From CAVQAH01 sp963784195 (GTDB lineage Bacteria > Acidobacteriota > Vicinamibacteria > Vicinamibacterales > 2-12-FULL-66-21), in NCBI GenBank assembly GCA_963784195.1, contig CAWARA010000018.1, forward strand, positions 310,001 through 374,000: a stretch of 64,000 bases of DNA, written 5' to 3'. Below the pieces are notes generated by a model. It was given only the letters and a program-made list of their open reading frames with translations, made no database searches and was not told the origin of the DNA. The translations under genes and the position numbers were made by a program. This document shows positions 35,145 through 43,404 of this stretch, one piece after another (positions within the stretch are counted from its first letter, which is position 1; each line of letters opens with the position of its first letter).

Positions 35145-36499
35145 TCGACTCCAGACGGCGCCGACGACGGGGCCGTGGCTTTGGGCACGATCACGACGAC
35201 CGTCCGCCCGGTCTTGACGAGATACTTCTGGGCCGCCTTCTGCACATCGACAGCGGTAACCTTGGCGATTGCATCGGCCCTGGTGTTGATCTTGTTCGGG
35301 TTGTTCTCGAACATCGCGTAGTCGCCGAGCGCCACCGCGCGTCCGAGCGAGCTGGCCATCGTGTTCACCAGGTTGCTCCTGGCGGAGGTCCTGGCCTTCT
35401 GCATCTCCCAATCCTCGATCGGACCGGTCTTCACGCGCTCGATCTCGGCATCGATCGCCGCTTCGAGATCGGCGATCGACTTGCCGGGCGCCGCCGTTCC
35501 TGAAATGTTGAAGAGCCCTGGACCCTTCGCGCCATCCGGAAATGCGGCGATCGTGCCGCTGGACAGCTGCTTCTGCCTCACGATCGTTTCGTAGAAGCGC
35601 GAACTGCGTCCGCTGGCGAGCACCGTCGCGAGCACCTGGAGCGCATCCTGATCCGGCGCATCGGCCGGCGGAATCTTGTAGACCATGTCGACGCGCGGCA
35701 GCCGGGCCAGCGGATCGTTGATCGACGTCCGGCGCTCTTCGGTCTGCGCCGGTTCGGTCATGTCCACCGGTTTCGGAGCGGGCTGCGCCGGAATCGATTC
35801 GAAGTACTTTCGGACCTTCTGGAGCGCCAGCTTCGTATCGACATCACCCACGATCGACAGCACGGCGTTGTTCGGCGCGTAGTAGGTCTTGAAGAACGCG
35901 GCGACGTCGTCAACGGTTGCCGCATCCAGGTCCTGCATCGAGCCGATGACCGAATGCTCGTACGCGAAATTCTCGTAGGCGAGATCCTCGATGACCTCGA
36001 AGGCGCGGCCGTATGGCTGGTTGTCGACGCGCAGCAGGCGCTCTTCCTTGACCGCTGCTCGCTGGTTCTCGAAGTTGGCCTGGGTAATCTCGAGCGACCG
36101 CATGCGGTCCGATTCGAGGAACAGCCCGAGGTCGAGTTGATTCGCCGGCAGCGTCGCGAAGTACAGCGTCCGATCCTTGTTCGTCGTCGCATCCATGATT
36201 CCGCCGGCAGCGAAGACGAGATGCGGGTGCTCGAGCGCGCCGACGTTCTCGGACCCCTTGAACATCATGTGCTCGAACAGATGCGCGAATCCTGTGCGGC
36301 CCTTTCGCTCGTCGCGCGAGCCGGCGTTGTAGGTGACCGCCAGCGTGAAGACCGGTGCTGAATGGTCCTCCGAGATGATGACGCGGAGGCCGTTCTTCAG
36401 CTTGGTGTCGGTGAACTGGAGCTTGGGCAGCGGCGCAGCTGCCAGGCCGAGCGCGACGACGACGCCGGCGGAGGCGAGGCGCCGAATCGAAGGGGACAT
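35141..36499 (-). CDS. M16-family zinc peptidase, active-type
   Basis: The 452-residue protein has a signal peptide (MSPSIRRLASAGVVVALGLA), and the inverse zinc site is intact: FAHLFEHMMFKG with H73, E76 and H77. The third ligand Glu is likely in the segment ENQRAAVKEERL. Family members are periplasmic pitrilysin-like proteases acting on unfolded peptides. The downstream co-translated gene encodes the inactive half, so they probably form a heterodimer as in PqqL-like or mitochondrial processing-type pairs. The upstream 36500-36540 contains no clear promoter. Confidence 0.9.
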   Translation of the reverse strand: MSPSIRRLASAGVVVALGLAAAPLPKLQFTDTKLKNGLRVIISEDHSAPVFTLAVTYNAGSRDERKGRTGFAHLFEHMMFKGSENVGALEHPHLVFAAGGIMDATTNKDRTLYFATLPANQLDLGLFLESDRMRSLEITQANFENQRAAVKEERLLRVDNQPYGRAFEVIEDLAYENFAYEHSVIGSMQDLDAATVDDVAAFFKTYYAPNNAVLSIVGDVDTKLALQKVRKYFESIPAQPAPKPVDMTEPAQTEERRTSINDPLARLPRVDMVYKIPPADAPDQDALQVLATVLASGRSSRFYETIVRQKQLSSGTIAAFPDGAKGPGLFNISGTAAPGKSIADLEAAIDAEIERVKTGPIEDWEMQKARTSARSNLVNTMASSLGRAVALGDYAMFENNPNKINTRADAIAKVTAVDVQKAAQKYLVKTGRTVVVIVPKATAPSSAPSGVE

Positions 36500-36554
36500 G
36501 ACACCTCCACGAGTTATCAGCTGTCAGCTGTTACCCGGTGAGCGTACACAAAAA

Positions 36555-36581
36555 GAGGCAGAAGGTCAGACCTTCTGCCTC
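36555..36581 (-). terminator. Strong intrinsic terminator, minus strand
   Basis: A 12-bp perfect stem, GAGGCAGAAGGT / ACCTTCTGCCTC, has a 3-base loop. On the minus strand it is followed by TTTTTGTGT. It stops transcripts coming from the OmpA-family side before the M16 operon. Confidence 0.88.
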
Positions 36582-36840
36582 GAATCATGCTCGAGGAGGT
36601 GTCAGTGTGACACGCCGTCGTCAATGTCGCCCGTCACAGTGTTCGTCCCAGCCGCGGCTGCGGCCGACCGGAGGCGGATCGCGAAGCACCCTGCGAAAGT
36701 GCTGACGTTGTGATCATGGACACCGGTGCCGGACCACCCGGCACGGACCCAGCGTTCCGCCCCCGGTCCGTCGCAGCCTTCGAATCTCCCTTCGAGGCTC
36801 GCTCAGGCCAGGGCCTTTCGACATTGCTCAGGCCTGGGGA
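36582..36840. other. Intergenic stretch with no supported gene
   Basis: The gap between the M16 and OmpA-family genes (36500-36906) holds the terminator above and a hairpin below. The remaining 259 bases contain a minus-strand open run of about 60 codons ending at a stop near 36606. It has no start codon in frame and I could not tie it to a family. A short GC-rich dyad region lies around 36800-36840. Confidence 0.5.
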
Positions 36841-36889
36841 TCCACCGCCGCGGAACCCCGGACGGGAGGCGGGGTTCCGCGTGGTGGAC
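36841..36889 (-). terminator. Long hairpin just past the OmpA-family gene
   Basis: Arms TCCACCGCCGCGGAACCCCG and CGGGGTTCCGCGTGGTGGA pair almost completely (about 19 bp with one bulge), separated by a few bases. It lies 18 bases past the OmpA-family stop at 36907. No U-run follows, so it is a likely 3'-end stabiliser or terminator. Confidence 0.6.
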
Positions 36890-36906
36890 AGATGCTCGCT
36901 CGTTCT

Positions 36907-37586
36907 TTACGCGAGCACCTTGATCACGACCCGGCGATTCTGCGCGCGCCCGTCCTTCGTGTTGTTGGGCGCAATCGGCTTCTCTTCGCCGTAGCTGATC
37001 ACGTTGATCTTGTGGAGCGGTACCTGGTGCGTCTCGTAGAGGTAGCGCTTCACGCTCTCGGCACGCTCGATGCCCAGCTTGTAGTTGATGTCCTTGGTGC
37101 CCACGTTGTCCGTGTGGCCCTCGATCTCGATGAACGCGCCGTTCGGGTTCGCCTTCAGCTGCTGCACGAGCTGATCGAGCTCGCCCATCGCCGCATCAGG
37201 AACCGCCGCCGCATTGAACTTGAAGCCGCCCTTGTCCTCGCTCAGGACCACTTCATAGACCAGCCGCTTCGACGCGCGCTCGATCGCGTCGGCGCGGGTG
37301 TTCACCGCGGCTCGCGGCAGTGCTTGGCTTCGTCAGCGCGCTGTCCGGCCTGGACCGCCTTCTGATCGGCCACGCCCACCGCGGAGGTCAGCTTCTGATC
37401 GACCTCGCCGATCCTCTGCTCGTTCGCGCGCGTACGCTCCTGGTTCTCTTCGACGGACTTGGTGAGGGTGTCGACCTTGTCGTTGACCTGACCCACTTCC
37501 GTCCGCACGAACTTCTTCGTCGCGCACGCCGTGGTGCCACCCAGCGCCAGTGCGAGCACGGGTATCGCCAGCACGAATCTCTTCAT
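36907..37586 (-). pseudogene. OmpA-family outer-membrane protein, frameshifted
   Basis: The start MKRFVLAIPVLALALGGTTA is a signal peptide that ends in a Cys-containing stretch (TTAC), so it may be a lipoprotein. A heptad-rich stalk follows (DKVDTLTKSVEENQERTRAN). The reading then shifts at about 37302-37320 into RADAIERASKRLVYEVVLSE and a C-terminal OmpA domain with the peptidoglycan site (NAAAVPDAAMGELD; EIEGHTDNVG; YGEEKPIAPN). The family tethers the outer membrane to the wall. The break, with a GTGA overlap between the two frames, is likely a one-base error in GC-rich sequence. Confidence 0.85.
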
Positions 37587-37686
37587 ATGTCCTCCGTCTA
37601 TGCCAGCCCACCGTGTACTGGAACTGGCTTCTCCCGTCCGCTCACAGCGGACATGTGTTGCGGCCAACATGGCCGACTTCCGACTC

Positions 37687-38692
37687 TCAGTCCGGCTCTT
37701 GCTCTTGTCCCGGCGACGTTCGTCCGCCGCCAACCAAATAACCGCTGCGCGCTCGAACCACGAGGTTGCCTTGCTTCGCCCGGATTTCGAGCGGCTTCCA
37801 TCCCGGTCTGGCAGATGCTGCGAATGCCAGCAAATACTGGTTGCGCAGCTCATCGACGATCTGCCGTGCCGCCGTGCTCGCGTGGGCAGGGGCGCTGGCC
37901 GTGAACAACTCACCGCCCGTCCACTGCGACAGGTCCCGGAGCTGCGAGCTGATCATCGCTGCCGGGCTGTCCTGCTCCTGGCGCGCGGGATCGTCGATCG
38001 CCGACATCACCGCCACCACATACACCGGAACGTCGATGCTGCTCGCGATTCCGGAAACCTCTGGAGCCGTCAGTCGGCTCTTCGTGTCGATGCCGTCGGT
38101 CAGCACCACGACCGCCGCTCTCCGCGGTAACCCGCTCGTCCCCTTCGCCGCTTCCTGCGCGACGGCCCGTGCCGTCTCGGCGATCGCGTCATACAGCGAC
38201 GTCTGTCCGAAGGGCGCTTCGACTTTCGACATCGCGGACTCGAGCGTCGTGAAGTCCGTCGTGAAGTCGTGCACCTTGTCGAGCCGCGTGTCGAACGAGA
38301 ACAGTGCCACTTGATCGCCGCCCTTCAGCGCACTGAACAGGTGGCGTGCCGCCTGCTGCGCGTCGACGACCTTCGATCCCACCCGCATGCTGCCGCTGAT
38401 GTCGAACAGCACCGCGAGCTTGATCGGCCCGTTCCGTTCCGCCTCGAATCCGACGATCGGCCGAAGCTCCCCTCCCTCGACGACGACGAAGTCCTCGCGG
38501 GCCAGGTCGAACACGAAGCGGCCTCGTTTATCCCGAACAACCGCCGCGACGGAAACCAGATCCACAGCGGATCTGAATTTGGGCGCCGGATTCGGCCGGC
38601 TGCCCTGATGTCGCCTGGGCGCCAGCCAACCCCGGCAGCAGCAGCAGCATCGTCGCGGCCGCTGCGACGAGAATGGCTCGACGCACCGCCAT
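37687..38692 (-). pseudogene. VWFA-related secreted protein, frameshifted after the signal peptide
   Basis: From MAVRRAILVAAAATMLLLLP the signal peptide runs to about AQATSGQ. The frame breaks near 38572-38585, at the run AAA, into FRSAVDLVSVAAVVRDKRG. The rest is a VWA domain with an intact MIDAS motif (LFDISGSMRVGS), DQVALFSFDTRLDK and TDGIDTKSRL, ending at 37687. In acidobacteria these are called VWFA-related Acidobacterial domain proteins. They are exported and probably bind divalent-ion-dependent partners. A homopolymer indel is the likely cause of the shift. Confidence 0.86.
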
Positions 38693-38898
38693 GCCCCGCC
38701 AATAACCAAGAATCGTGCCTTTCGTATAAGCTGTGTATCTAGAACAAATTAACTTCATAATTGACTCTTGTAATTACCCTCGATCGCTGCAGAGGCGCGT
38801 AGAAGTTACGCGATCGAGACGATCTCGGCCTGTCATTTCTACAAAGCCTGGTGTAAGGCTCATCCCTTACAGCCGTTACTGCTATCATTTAAAGCCAA

Positions 38899-40116
38899 AT
38901 GGGTGCCCGAACCGCCCCCGCTATTCCGGTCGCCGGACGCATCGGCGGCTTCGTCTACGCAATCCGCAATATCGTGACGGAGGCCCGAAAGGTTGAGGCT
39001 GCCGGCCGGACCGTCCGATACCTGAACATCGGCGACCCGATCACTTTCGGGTTCGAGACGCCGCCCCATCTGGTGGCCGCCGTCGAGCGGGCCATGCGCA
39101 ACGGCCAGAATGGCTATGCGCCGTCGGTCGGGATCCTCCCTGCCCGGGAGTCGGTCGTCCGCGAGTGCGCCCGTCGCGGGATGCCGACCACACCGGATCG
39201 CGTGGTGATCACGTCGGGCACGTCGGAAGGAATCGAGCTTGCCCTGACCGCGCTGGCCGAGACGGGCGACGAGGTGCTGGTTCCGGTACCGACGTATCCG
39301 CTGTACACCGCCGTGCTCGCCAAGATTGGCGCGCGCGCCGTGTTCTACCGGACCGATCCAACGCGTGGCTGGCTGCCCGACATCGATCACGTCCGCAGCC
39401 TGGTGACCCCCGCAACCCGCGCGCTCGTGGTCATCGATCCGAACAACCCCACAGGCGCGACCTATTCGAATGACGTACGCCGCGAGCTCGTGGATCTCGC
39501 CGATCGTCACAATTTCCCGCTGCTCGCCGACGAGGTCTACGCGGATCTCGCGTTCGACGGCCCCGTGCCCGCGCTCGCGGCGCTCAACCCGGACGCGCCG
39601 GTTATTTCCTTTTCATCTCTCTCGAAAGCGTACCTGGCACCGGGATGGCGGGCGGGCTGGATGGCCGTCGGCCGGAACGAGCGTCTCGACGACGTGCTCT
39701 CCGCGGTCAAGAAGCTGGCTGACGGACGGCTCTGCACGACGGGGCCGATGGAACACGCCATCGTTGCCGCACTCGACGGCGATCGCTCGCATCAGGAATC
39801 ATTCAGGAAGGCGCTGCGCGAACGGGCCGAGTTGACGACGCGACGACTGAATGCCATCGACGGTATCACAGCCGTGCCGCCGACAGCGGCCTTCTACTCG
39901 ATGCCCAAGGTTTCGCTGCCGCCGGGCGTGACCGATCAGGACTACGTGCTTGCGCTGCTTCGCGCGACCGGCGTGCTCTGTGTGTATGGCTCTGGCTTCG
40001 GTACGCGGCCCGAAGACGGCTTCTTCCGCGTCGTGTTCCTGGCGTCGCCGCGCGAGCTGGGCGAGATCTACGACGCGATTGCAGATTTCACCCGCGACTT
40101 CCTGTCCAGGCGCTGA
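38899..40116 (+). CDS. Alanine/aspartate-type class I aminotransferase
   Basis: The 405-residue intact fold type I enzyme has TSGTSEGIELALTAL, PTYPLYTAVLAK, DPNNPTGATYS, LADEVYADLAFDG and the PLP Lys243 in SSLSKAYLAPGWRAGWM. The pattern is closest to AlaA/AlaT-type alanine aminotransferases. It starts at MGARTAPAIPVAGRIGG. The divergent gap to the VWA gene (38693-38898) is AT-rich and probably holds promoters for both. The AI-2E-family gene begins 12 bases downstream, so they form an operon. Confidence 0.9.
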   Translation: MGARTAPAIPVAGRIGGFVYAIRNIVTEARKVEAAGRTVRYLNIGDPITFGFETPPHLVAAVERAMRNGQNGYAPSVGILPARESVVRECARRGMPTTPDRVVITSGTSEGIELALTALAETGDEVLVPVPTYPLYTAVLAKIGARAVFYRTDPTRGWLPDIDHVRSLVTPATRALVVIDPNNPTGATYSNDVRRELVDLADRHNFPLLADEVYADLAFDGPVPALAALNPDAPVISFSSLSKAYLAPGWRAGWMAVGRNERLDDVLSAVKKLADGRLCTTGPMEHAIVAALDGDRSHQESFRKALRERAELTTRRLNAIDGITAVPPTAAFYSMPKVSLPPGVTDQDYVLALLRATGVLCVYGSGFGTRPEDGFFRVVFLASPRELGEIYDAIADFTRDFLSRR

Positions 40117-40128
40117 ACTGACTATCCG

Positions 40129-41229
40129 ATGAACCCGAAGAAGGACGCGGCCAATCGTTCCGCGGAACCCGAAGTGTCGGCGGGCGGAGATCGGTCGCCA
40201 TTGACACCGCGCGATTACCGTTCGCTCATCCTCTACGCGATCTGGATGACCACGCTCACCGCCCTGGTGCTGTGGGCGGCGTACCAGGTCCGCCACGTTC
40301 TGCTCCTTATCTATATCAGCGGGCTCCTCGCCGTCGGCTTCAGCCCCATCGTCCGCCTGATCGAGAAACAGAAAGCGCTACCCATCGGCACCCAGCGGTT
40401 TCCGCGGTGGCTGGCGATTCTCGTTCTCTACCTCGTGATCATCGGAACGCTGACGGGCATCGGATTTCTTGTTTTTCCACCGCTCGTCGATCAGGCCCAG
40501 CAGTTCGGGAAGGCGCTGCCGGAGATGTTCGATCGCGCGCAAGCGTTTCTCGTGTCGCGCGGGATACTGGATCATCCCCTGTCCCTCAAGGAAGCGGTGG
40601 AACGGGCCCCGGTTGCGGGAAGCACCGACGCGGTTGGCACCGTGTTCGGCACGCTCGTCGGCGTCATCGGCGGCGTCTTCGGCTTCCTGACGATTCTGAT
40701 TCTGACGTTTTACGTGCTCGTCGAGGCGGATCAGCTGCGCAGTCAGTTTCTGCGGCTGTTTCCACCATCACGTCGCGCGCGGGTGTCGGCCGCCAGCCGC
40801 GACGTCACGGTGAAAGTGAGTGCGTGGCTCGGCGGCCAGCTGTTTCTCGGAACGACCATCGGTGTCACATCCGCGATCGGGCTGGGGCTGCTCGGCGTTC
40901 CCTTCTTCTATGTGCTCGCACTCGTCGCCGGTATCGGCGAGTTGATCCCGATCGTCGGACCGATCATCTCGGCGATTCCGGCGATCCTGGTCGCCGCCAC
41001 AGTGTCATGGGAGAAAGCGCTGTTCGTGCTGATCTTCTTTGTCGTGCAGCAGCAGTTCGAGAACCATGTGCTGGTGCCGAAGGTCATGTCGCGCCAGGTC
41101 GGCGTGAGCGCGGTGACCGTGATCGTGTCGCTCTTGATCGGTGGCAACCTGCTCGGCGTGGTCGGCGCGATTCTCGCTGTACCGACCGCCGCCATCCTGC
41201 AGGTGATCTTCAACGAGATGAGGGAATGA
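40129..41229 (+). CDS. AI-2E family transporter (PerM-like)
   Basis: The 366-residue membrane protein has the family arrangement: an N-terminal helix (SLILYAIWMTTLTALVLWA), a cytosolic/periplasmic loop, and the conserved VLALVAGIGELIPIVGPIIS, then LFVLIFFVVQQQFENHVLVP and the C-terminal GVVGAILAVPTAAILQVI. Some members export autoinducer-2; most have unknown substrates. It probably sits in an operon with the upstream aminotransferase. The stop is 20 bases from the stop of the convergent ankyrin gene, with a CAACTCCCAACC repeat word in the gap. Confidence 0.92.
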   Translation: MNPKKDAANRSAEPEVSAGGDRSPLTPRDYRSLILYAIWMTTLTALVLWAAYQVRHVLLLIYISGLLAVGFSPIVRLIEKQKALPIGTQRFPRWLAILVLYLVIIGTLTGIGFLVFPPLVDQAQQFGKALPEMFDRAQAFLVSRGILDHPLSLKEAVERAPVAGSTDAVGTVFGTLVGVIGGVFGFLTILILTFYVLVEADQLRSQFLRLFPPSRRARVSAASRDVTVKVSAWLGGQLFLGTTIGVTSAIGLGLLGVPFFYVLALVAGIGELIPIVGPIISAIPAILVAATVSWEKALFVLIFFVVQQQFENHVLVPKVMSRQVGVSAVTVIVSLLIGGNLLGVVGAILAVPTAAILQVIFNEMRE

Positions 41230-41249
41230 AGTAGTCAACTCCCAACCGC

Positions 41250-41909
41250 CTACTTCACCGCGCCTTTCGAGAGCAGGAACTTCTCGACGTCAGTGTGGCG
41301 CCCTCTGCGCGCCATGCTGAGGGGCGTGCGCCACTCTCCAACGCCGTCCGCCTGTTCCCCGTGCCCAACCCACACCGCAGCGTTCACGTCTGCACCACGC
41401 GAGACGAGCAGCTCGACCACTGCAATCCGTCCGCCGCCGCTGGCCTGAATGAGCGCGTTCTCGTCGCCCGGCACGACCTGATCGACGATCGCGCCCTGCG
41501 CCAGGAGGAAGTCGACGATCTCGACGTGCCCCTCGCGGGCGGCCATGATCAGAGGATTGCCGTCGCCAGAAACGGCGAGATTCACATCGGCACCGCGCTG
41601 GACGAGGAAACGCACGACTGGCATGTGACCTTCACGTGCGGCGGCAATGAGCGGTGAGCCGTCACCATCGACCGTCGCATTGATGTCCGCGCCAGCATTG
41701 AGCAGCTCGGTCACGGCGTCAACGTCACCCTTGGCAGCCGCATCGACCATCCCCTGACCGATTGCCGAGGCAACCGCACGCCGCGCTGGTTGTGACTGCG
41801 CTTCTGGCACCTCACCACTGTCGGGAACAGCGACGGCGCGAAGCGGCGCGATCGCGAGGACCGCAGCAGCTGCGACCGGCAGCACGAGGATCGCCGCACG
41901 CCTGGTCAC
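41250..41909 (-). CDS. Exported ankyrin-repeat protein in the bla-type operon
   Basis: The 219-residue protein has a signal peptide (MTRRAAILVLPVAAAAVLAI). Five ankyrin-like repeats follow, with an atypical start motif (DGDGSPLIAAAREGHMPVVR; SGDGNPLIMAAREGHVEIVD; PGDENALIQASGGGRIAVVE). It overlaps blaR1-like by four bases, so it is made with the regulator pair. Ankyrin modules bind proteins; being exported and coupled to the sensor peptidase, it could modulate it from the periplasm. No catalytic motif is visible. Confidence 0.85.
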   Translation of the reverse strand: MTRRAAILVLPVAAAAVLAIAPLRAVAVPDSGEVPEAQSQPARRAVASAIGQGMVDAAAKGDVDAVTELLNAGADINATVDGDGSPLIAAAREGHMPVVRFLVQRGADVNLAVSGDGNPLIMAAREGHVEIVDFLLAQGAIVDQVVPGDENALIQASGGGRIAVVELLVSRGADVNAAVWVGHGEQADGVGEWRTPLSMARRGRHTDVEKFLLSKGAVK

Positions 41910-42853
41910 GCGGCCCCGGCGTTGCGAGTCGTGTCGAGCAGCGCCGTGACGCGCGTGCTGAGATCGCTGCGGCTGGCCATCGCGACCAGCGCGGGCGACG
42001 AGGACGCCTTCATGCGGCGCGCCAGCTCCACCAGCTGATCGGCGTAGTCGGTCCGCTCCTCACTGCGCACAACCGCGTCGTCACACGCGCGTTCAGCCTC
42101 GAGAGACAACTGGCGCCAGGCGCTCCAGGCGAGAGGGTGGAACCAATACGCGGCGCACACCGTCCTCGCGAGCACCTGCGTCAGCCAGTCGCCCCGGTGC
42201 ACGTGCTCGATTTCATGGACCAGCGCGCGCCGGAGATCCGCCTCCGCCCACGTGCGTGCGTCAGCAGGAAGCAGGATACGAGGCTGAAGAGCGCCGTATG
42301 TCAACGGGGCGGCGACCGCCTCGTGCAGCAGAATAGGAACGTCCCGCGAAATGCCGTTCTGCTCGCACAGGCTCCTCACCAGCTCCCGAGCCTCGAGCCA
42401 GGGAATGCCCTGACGGCCGATCCGGATCAGCCGGAGGACACTCACAGCGAACGAGATCGACAAGAGGAGCGCACCGGCGACCCAGATTCTGCGAACCAGC
42501 GTCGACCAGGACGGCAGGGCGCTCCGCGCGATCGACGGTTGGGTCGACGCGCCACGCGGGACCGCAGCAGTCGTGATATCCGGAGCCACAGGCTGCGCAG
42601 TTGTCGAAGGCGCGGCGAGTGCGGATACGGGCACGTCGACCGTCAGTGGCGGCAGCGCAATCGCGGCAACGGGCAGGACCGCCAGCGCCGCGAACGTCAC
42701 CGCGAGCACGAGATGACGCATCGACGCCCGCGCCCGTCGAGCGAGTGCGGCTGCGGCGAGACCGGCGATCAGCACGACGGTCGCTTTCGCGAGGATGGAG
42801 AATTCGACCGAGCCACTGACGAGGCCGGCGAGATTCGGAAGAACACCAGTCAT
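41906..42853 (-). CDS. BlaR1-type M56 membrane metallopeptidase
   Basis: The 315-residue protein has several membrane helices (SVEFSILAKATVVLIAGLAA; LVLAVTFAALAVLPVAAIAL; IWVAGALLLSISFAVSVLRL) and the M56 zinc motif LVHEIEHVHRGDWL with H213, E214 and H217. Unlike classical BlaR1/MecR1 there is no C-terminal penicillin-binding sensor domain; the protein ends soon after the protease part. It is in the usual order BlaI, BlaR1 and is coupled to both neighbours. The signal may be read by the ankyrin protein encoded downstream, which is inference. Confidence 0.9.
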   Translation of the reverse strand: MTGVLPNLAGLVSGSVEFSILAKATVVLIAGLAAAALARRARASMRHLVLAVTFAALAVLPVAAIALPPLTVDVPVSALAAPSTTAQPVAPDITTAAVPRGASTQPSIARSALPSWSTLVRRIWVAGALLLSISFAVSVLRLIRIGRQGIPWLEARELVRSLCEQNGISRDVPILLHEAVAAPLTYGALQPRILLPADARTWAEADLRRALVHEIEHVHRGDWLTQVLARTVCAAYWFHPLAWSAWRQLSLEAERACDDAVVRSEERTDYADQLVELARRMKASSSPALVAMASRSDLSTRVTALLDTTRNAGAA

Positions 42854-43233
42854 GATCGTCTCCTCTGTTTCCGGACGCGGTCGATCTCGGTGCGCAACGC
42901 GTCGAGGTCTTTCTCGCTCCAGTTTTCCTGTTTGAGCAGTGCGGACGCCGCTTCGCCAGCCGAGCCGCCGAAGAACACCTTGACCAGCTGCTGCAGCGCC
43001 GCGCGCCGGGCAGTCGCGCGCGGCACGGTGGACGAATAGACGTAGCGAAGGCCTTCTTCACGGTGGCGGATGTGGCCCTTGGCCTCGAGCCTGACCAGCA
43101 TCGCGCGCACCGCCGAGTAGCCCGGCGGATCGGTCAGGCGTTCGCGAATCTGCTCCGCCGACGCGTTGTCGTCCAGCGCGTAGATGGCATCCATGATTTC
43201 GCGTTCGCGACGCGTCAACTTTTCTGTTTTCAT
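42850..43233 (-). CDS. BlaI/MecI-type repressor
   Basis: The 127-residue winged-helix repressor of the BlaI/MecI/CopY family starts MKTEKLTRREREIMDAIYAL, and the recognition region reads YSAVRAMLVRLEAKGHIRHR. The family is a dimer cut by BlaR1-like peptidases to relieve repression. Two dyads of the family's operator type lie directly upstream (43275-43290 and 43294-43309). It overlaps the peptidase gene by four bases. The regulon may also include the divergent SpoIIE-type phosphatase gene starting at 43405, because the operators lie between the two. Confidence 0.92.
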   Translation of the reverse strand: MKTEKLTRREREIMDAIYALDDNASAEQIRERLTDPPGYSAVRAMLVRLEAKGHIRHREEGLRYVYSSTVPRATARRAALQQLVKVFFGGSAGEAASALLKQENWSEKDLDALRTEIDRVRKQRRRS

Positions 43234-43242
43234 AATGCTGAG

Positions 43243-43274
43243 TGCTGACGTGCTGACGTGCTGACGTGCTGACG
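43243..43274. repeat. Four TGCTGACG octamers next to the operator
   Basis: Four exact copies of TGCTGACG run from 43243 to 43274 and abut the first TGCTAC operator half at 43275. They lie in the untranslated leader between the BlaI-type gene start and the operator. Confidence 0.9.
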
Positions 43275-43309
43275 TGCTACAGGAGTAGCATAGTGCTACT
43301 GTTGTAGCA
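43275..43309. promoter_or_regulatory. Double BlaI-type operator
   Basis: Two dyads of identical form, TGCTAC-N4-GTAGCA, lie at 43275-43290 and 43294-43309, with centres 19 bases apart. The BlaI/MecI/CopY family binds TACA/TGTA-like dyads of this size. Placed 42 bases upstream of the repressor gene and 95 upstream of the divergent phosphatase gene, they should autoregulate the operon. Confidence 0.85.
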
Positions 43310-43404
43310 TGTCAAGGCCTCCACCACTGGCTACGCGCCCGTGTGGTCAGGGAACGAACATGGAACCCCGCGACCGGTTCTGTCGTCCGTTATACTCGCG
43401 GGCT

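Noticed and set aside
33636..35411. A longer M16 protein of 591 residues
   Set aside because: The first 90 residues are a shadow of the upstream M16 gene; the ATG at 35144 with a signal peptide is the true start.
36582..36900. A small minus-strand protein ending near 36606
   Set aside because: The open run has no start codon in frame and an in-frame stop upstream; it could be decayed sequence but is not supported as a gene.
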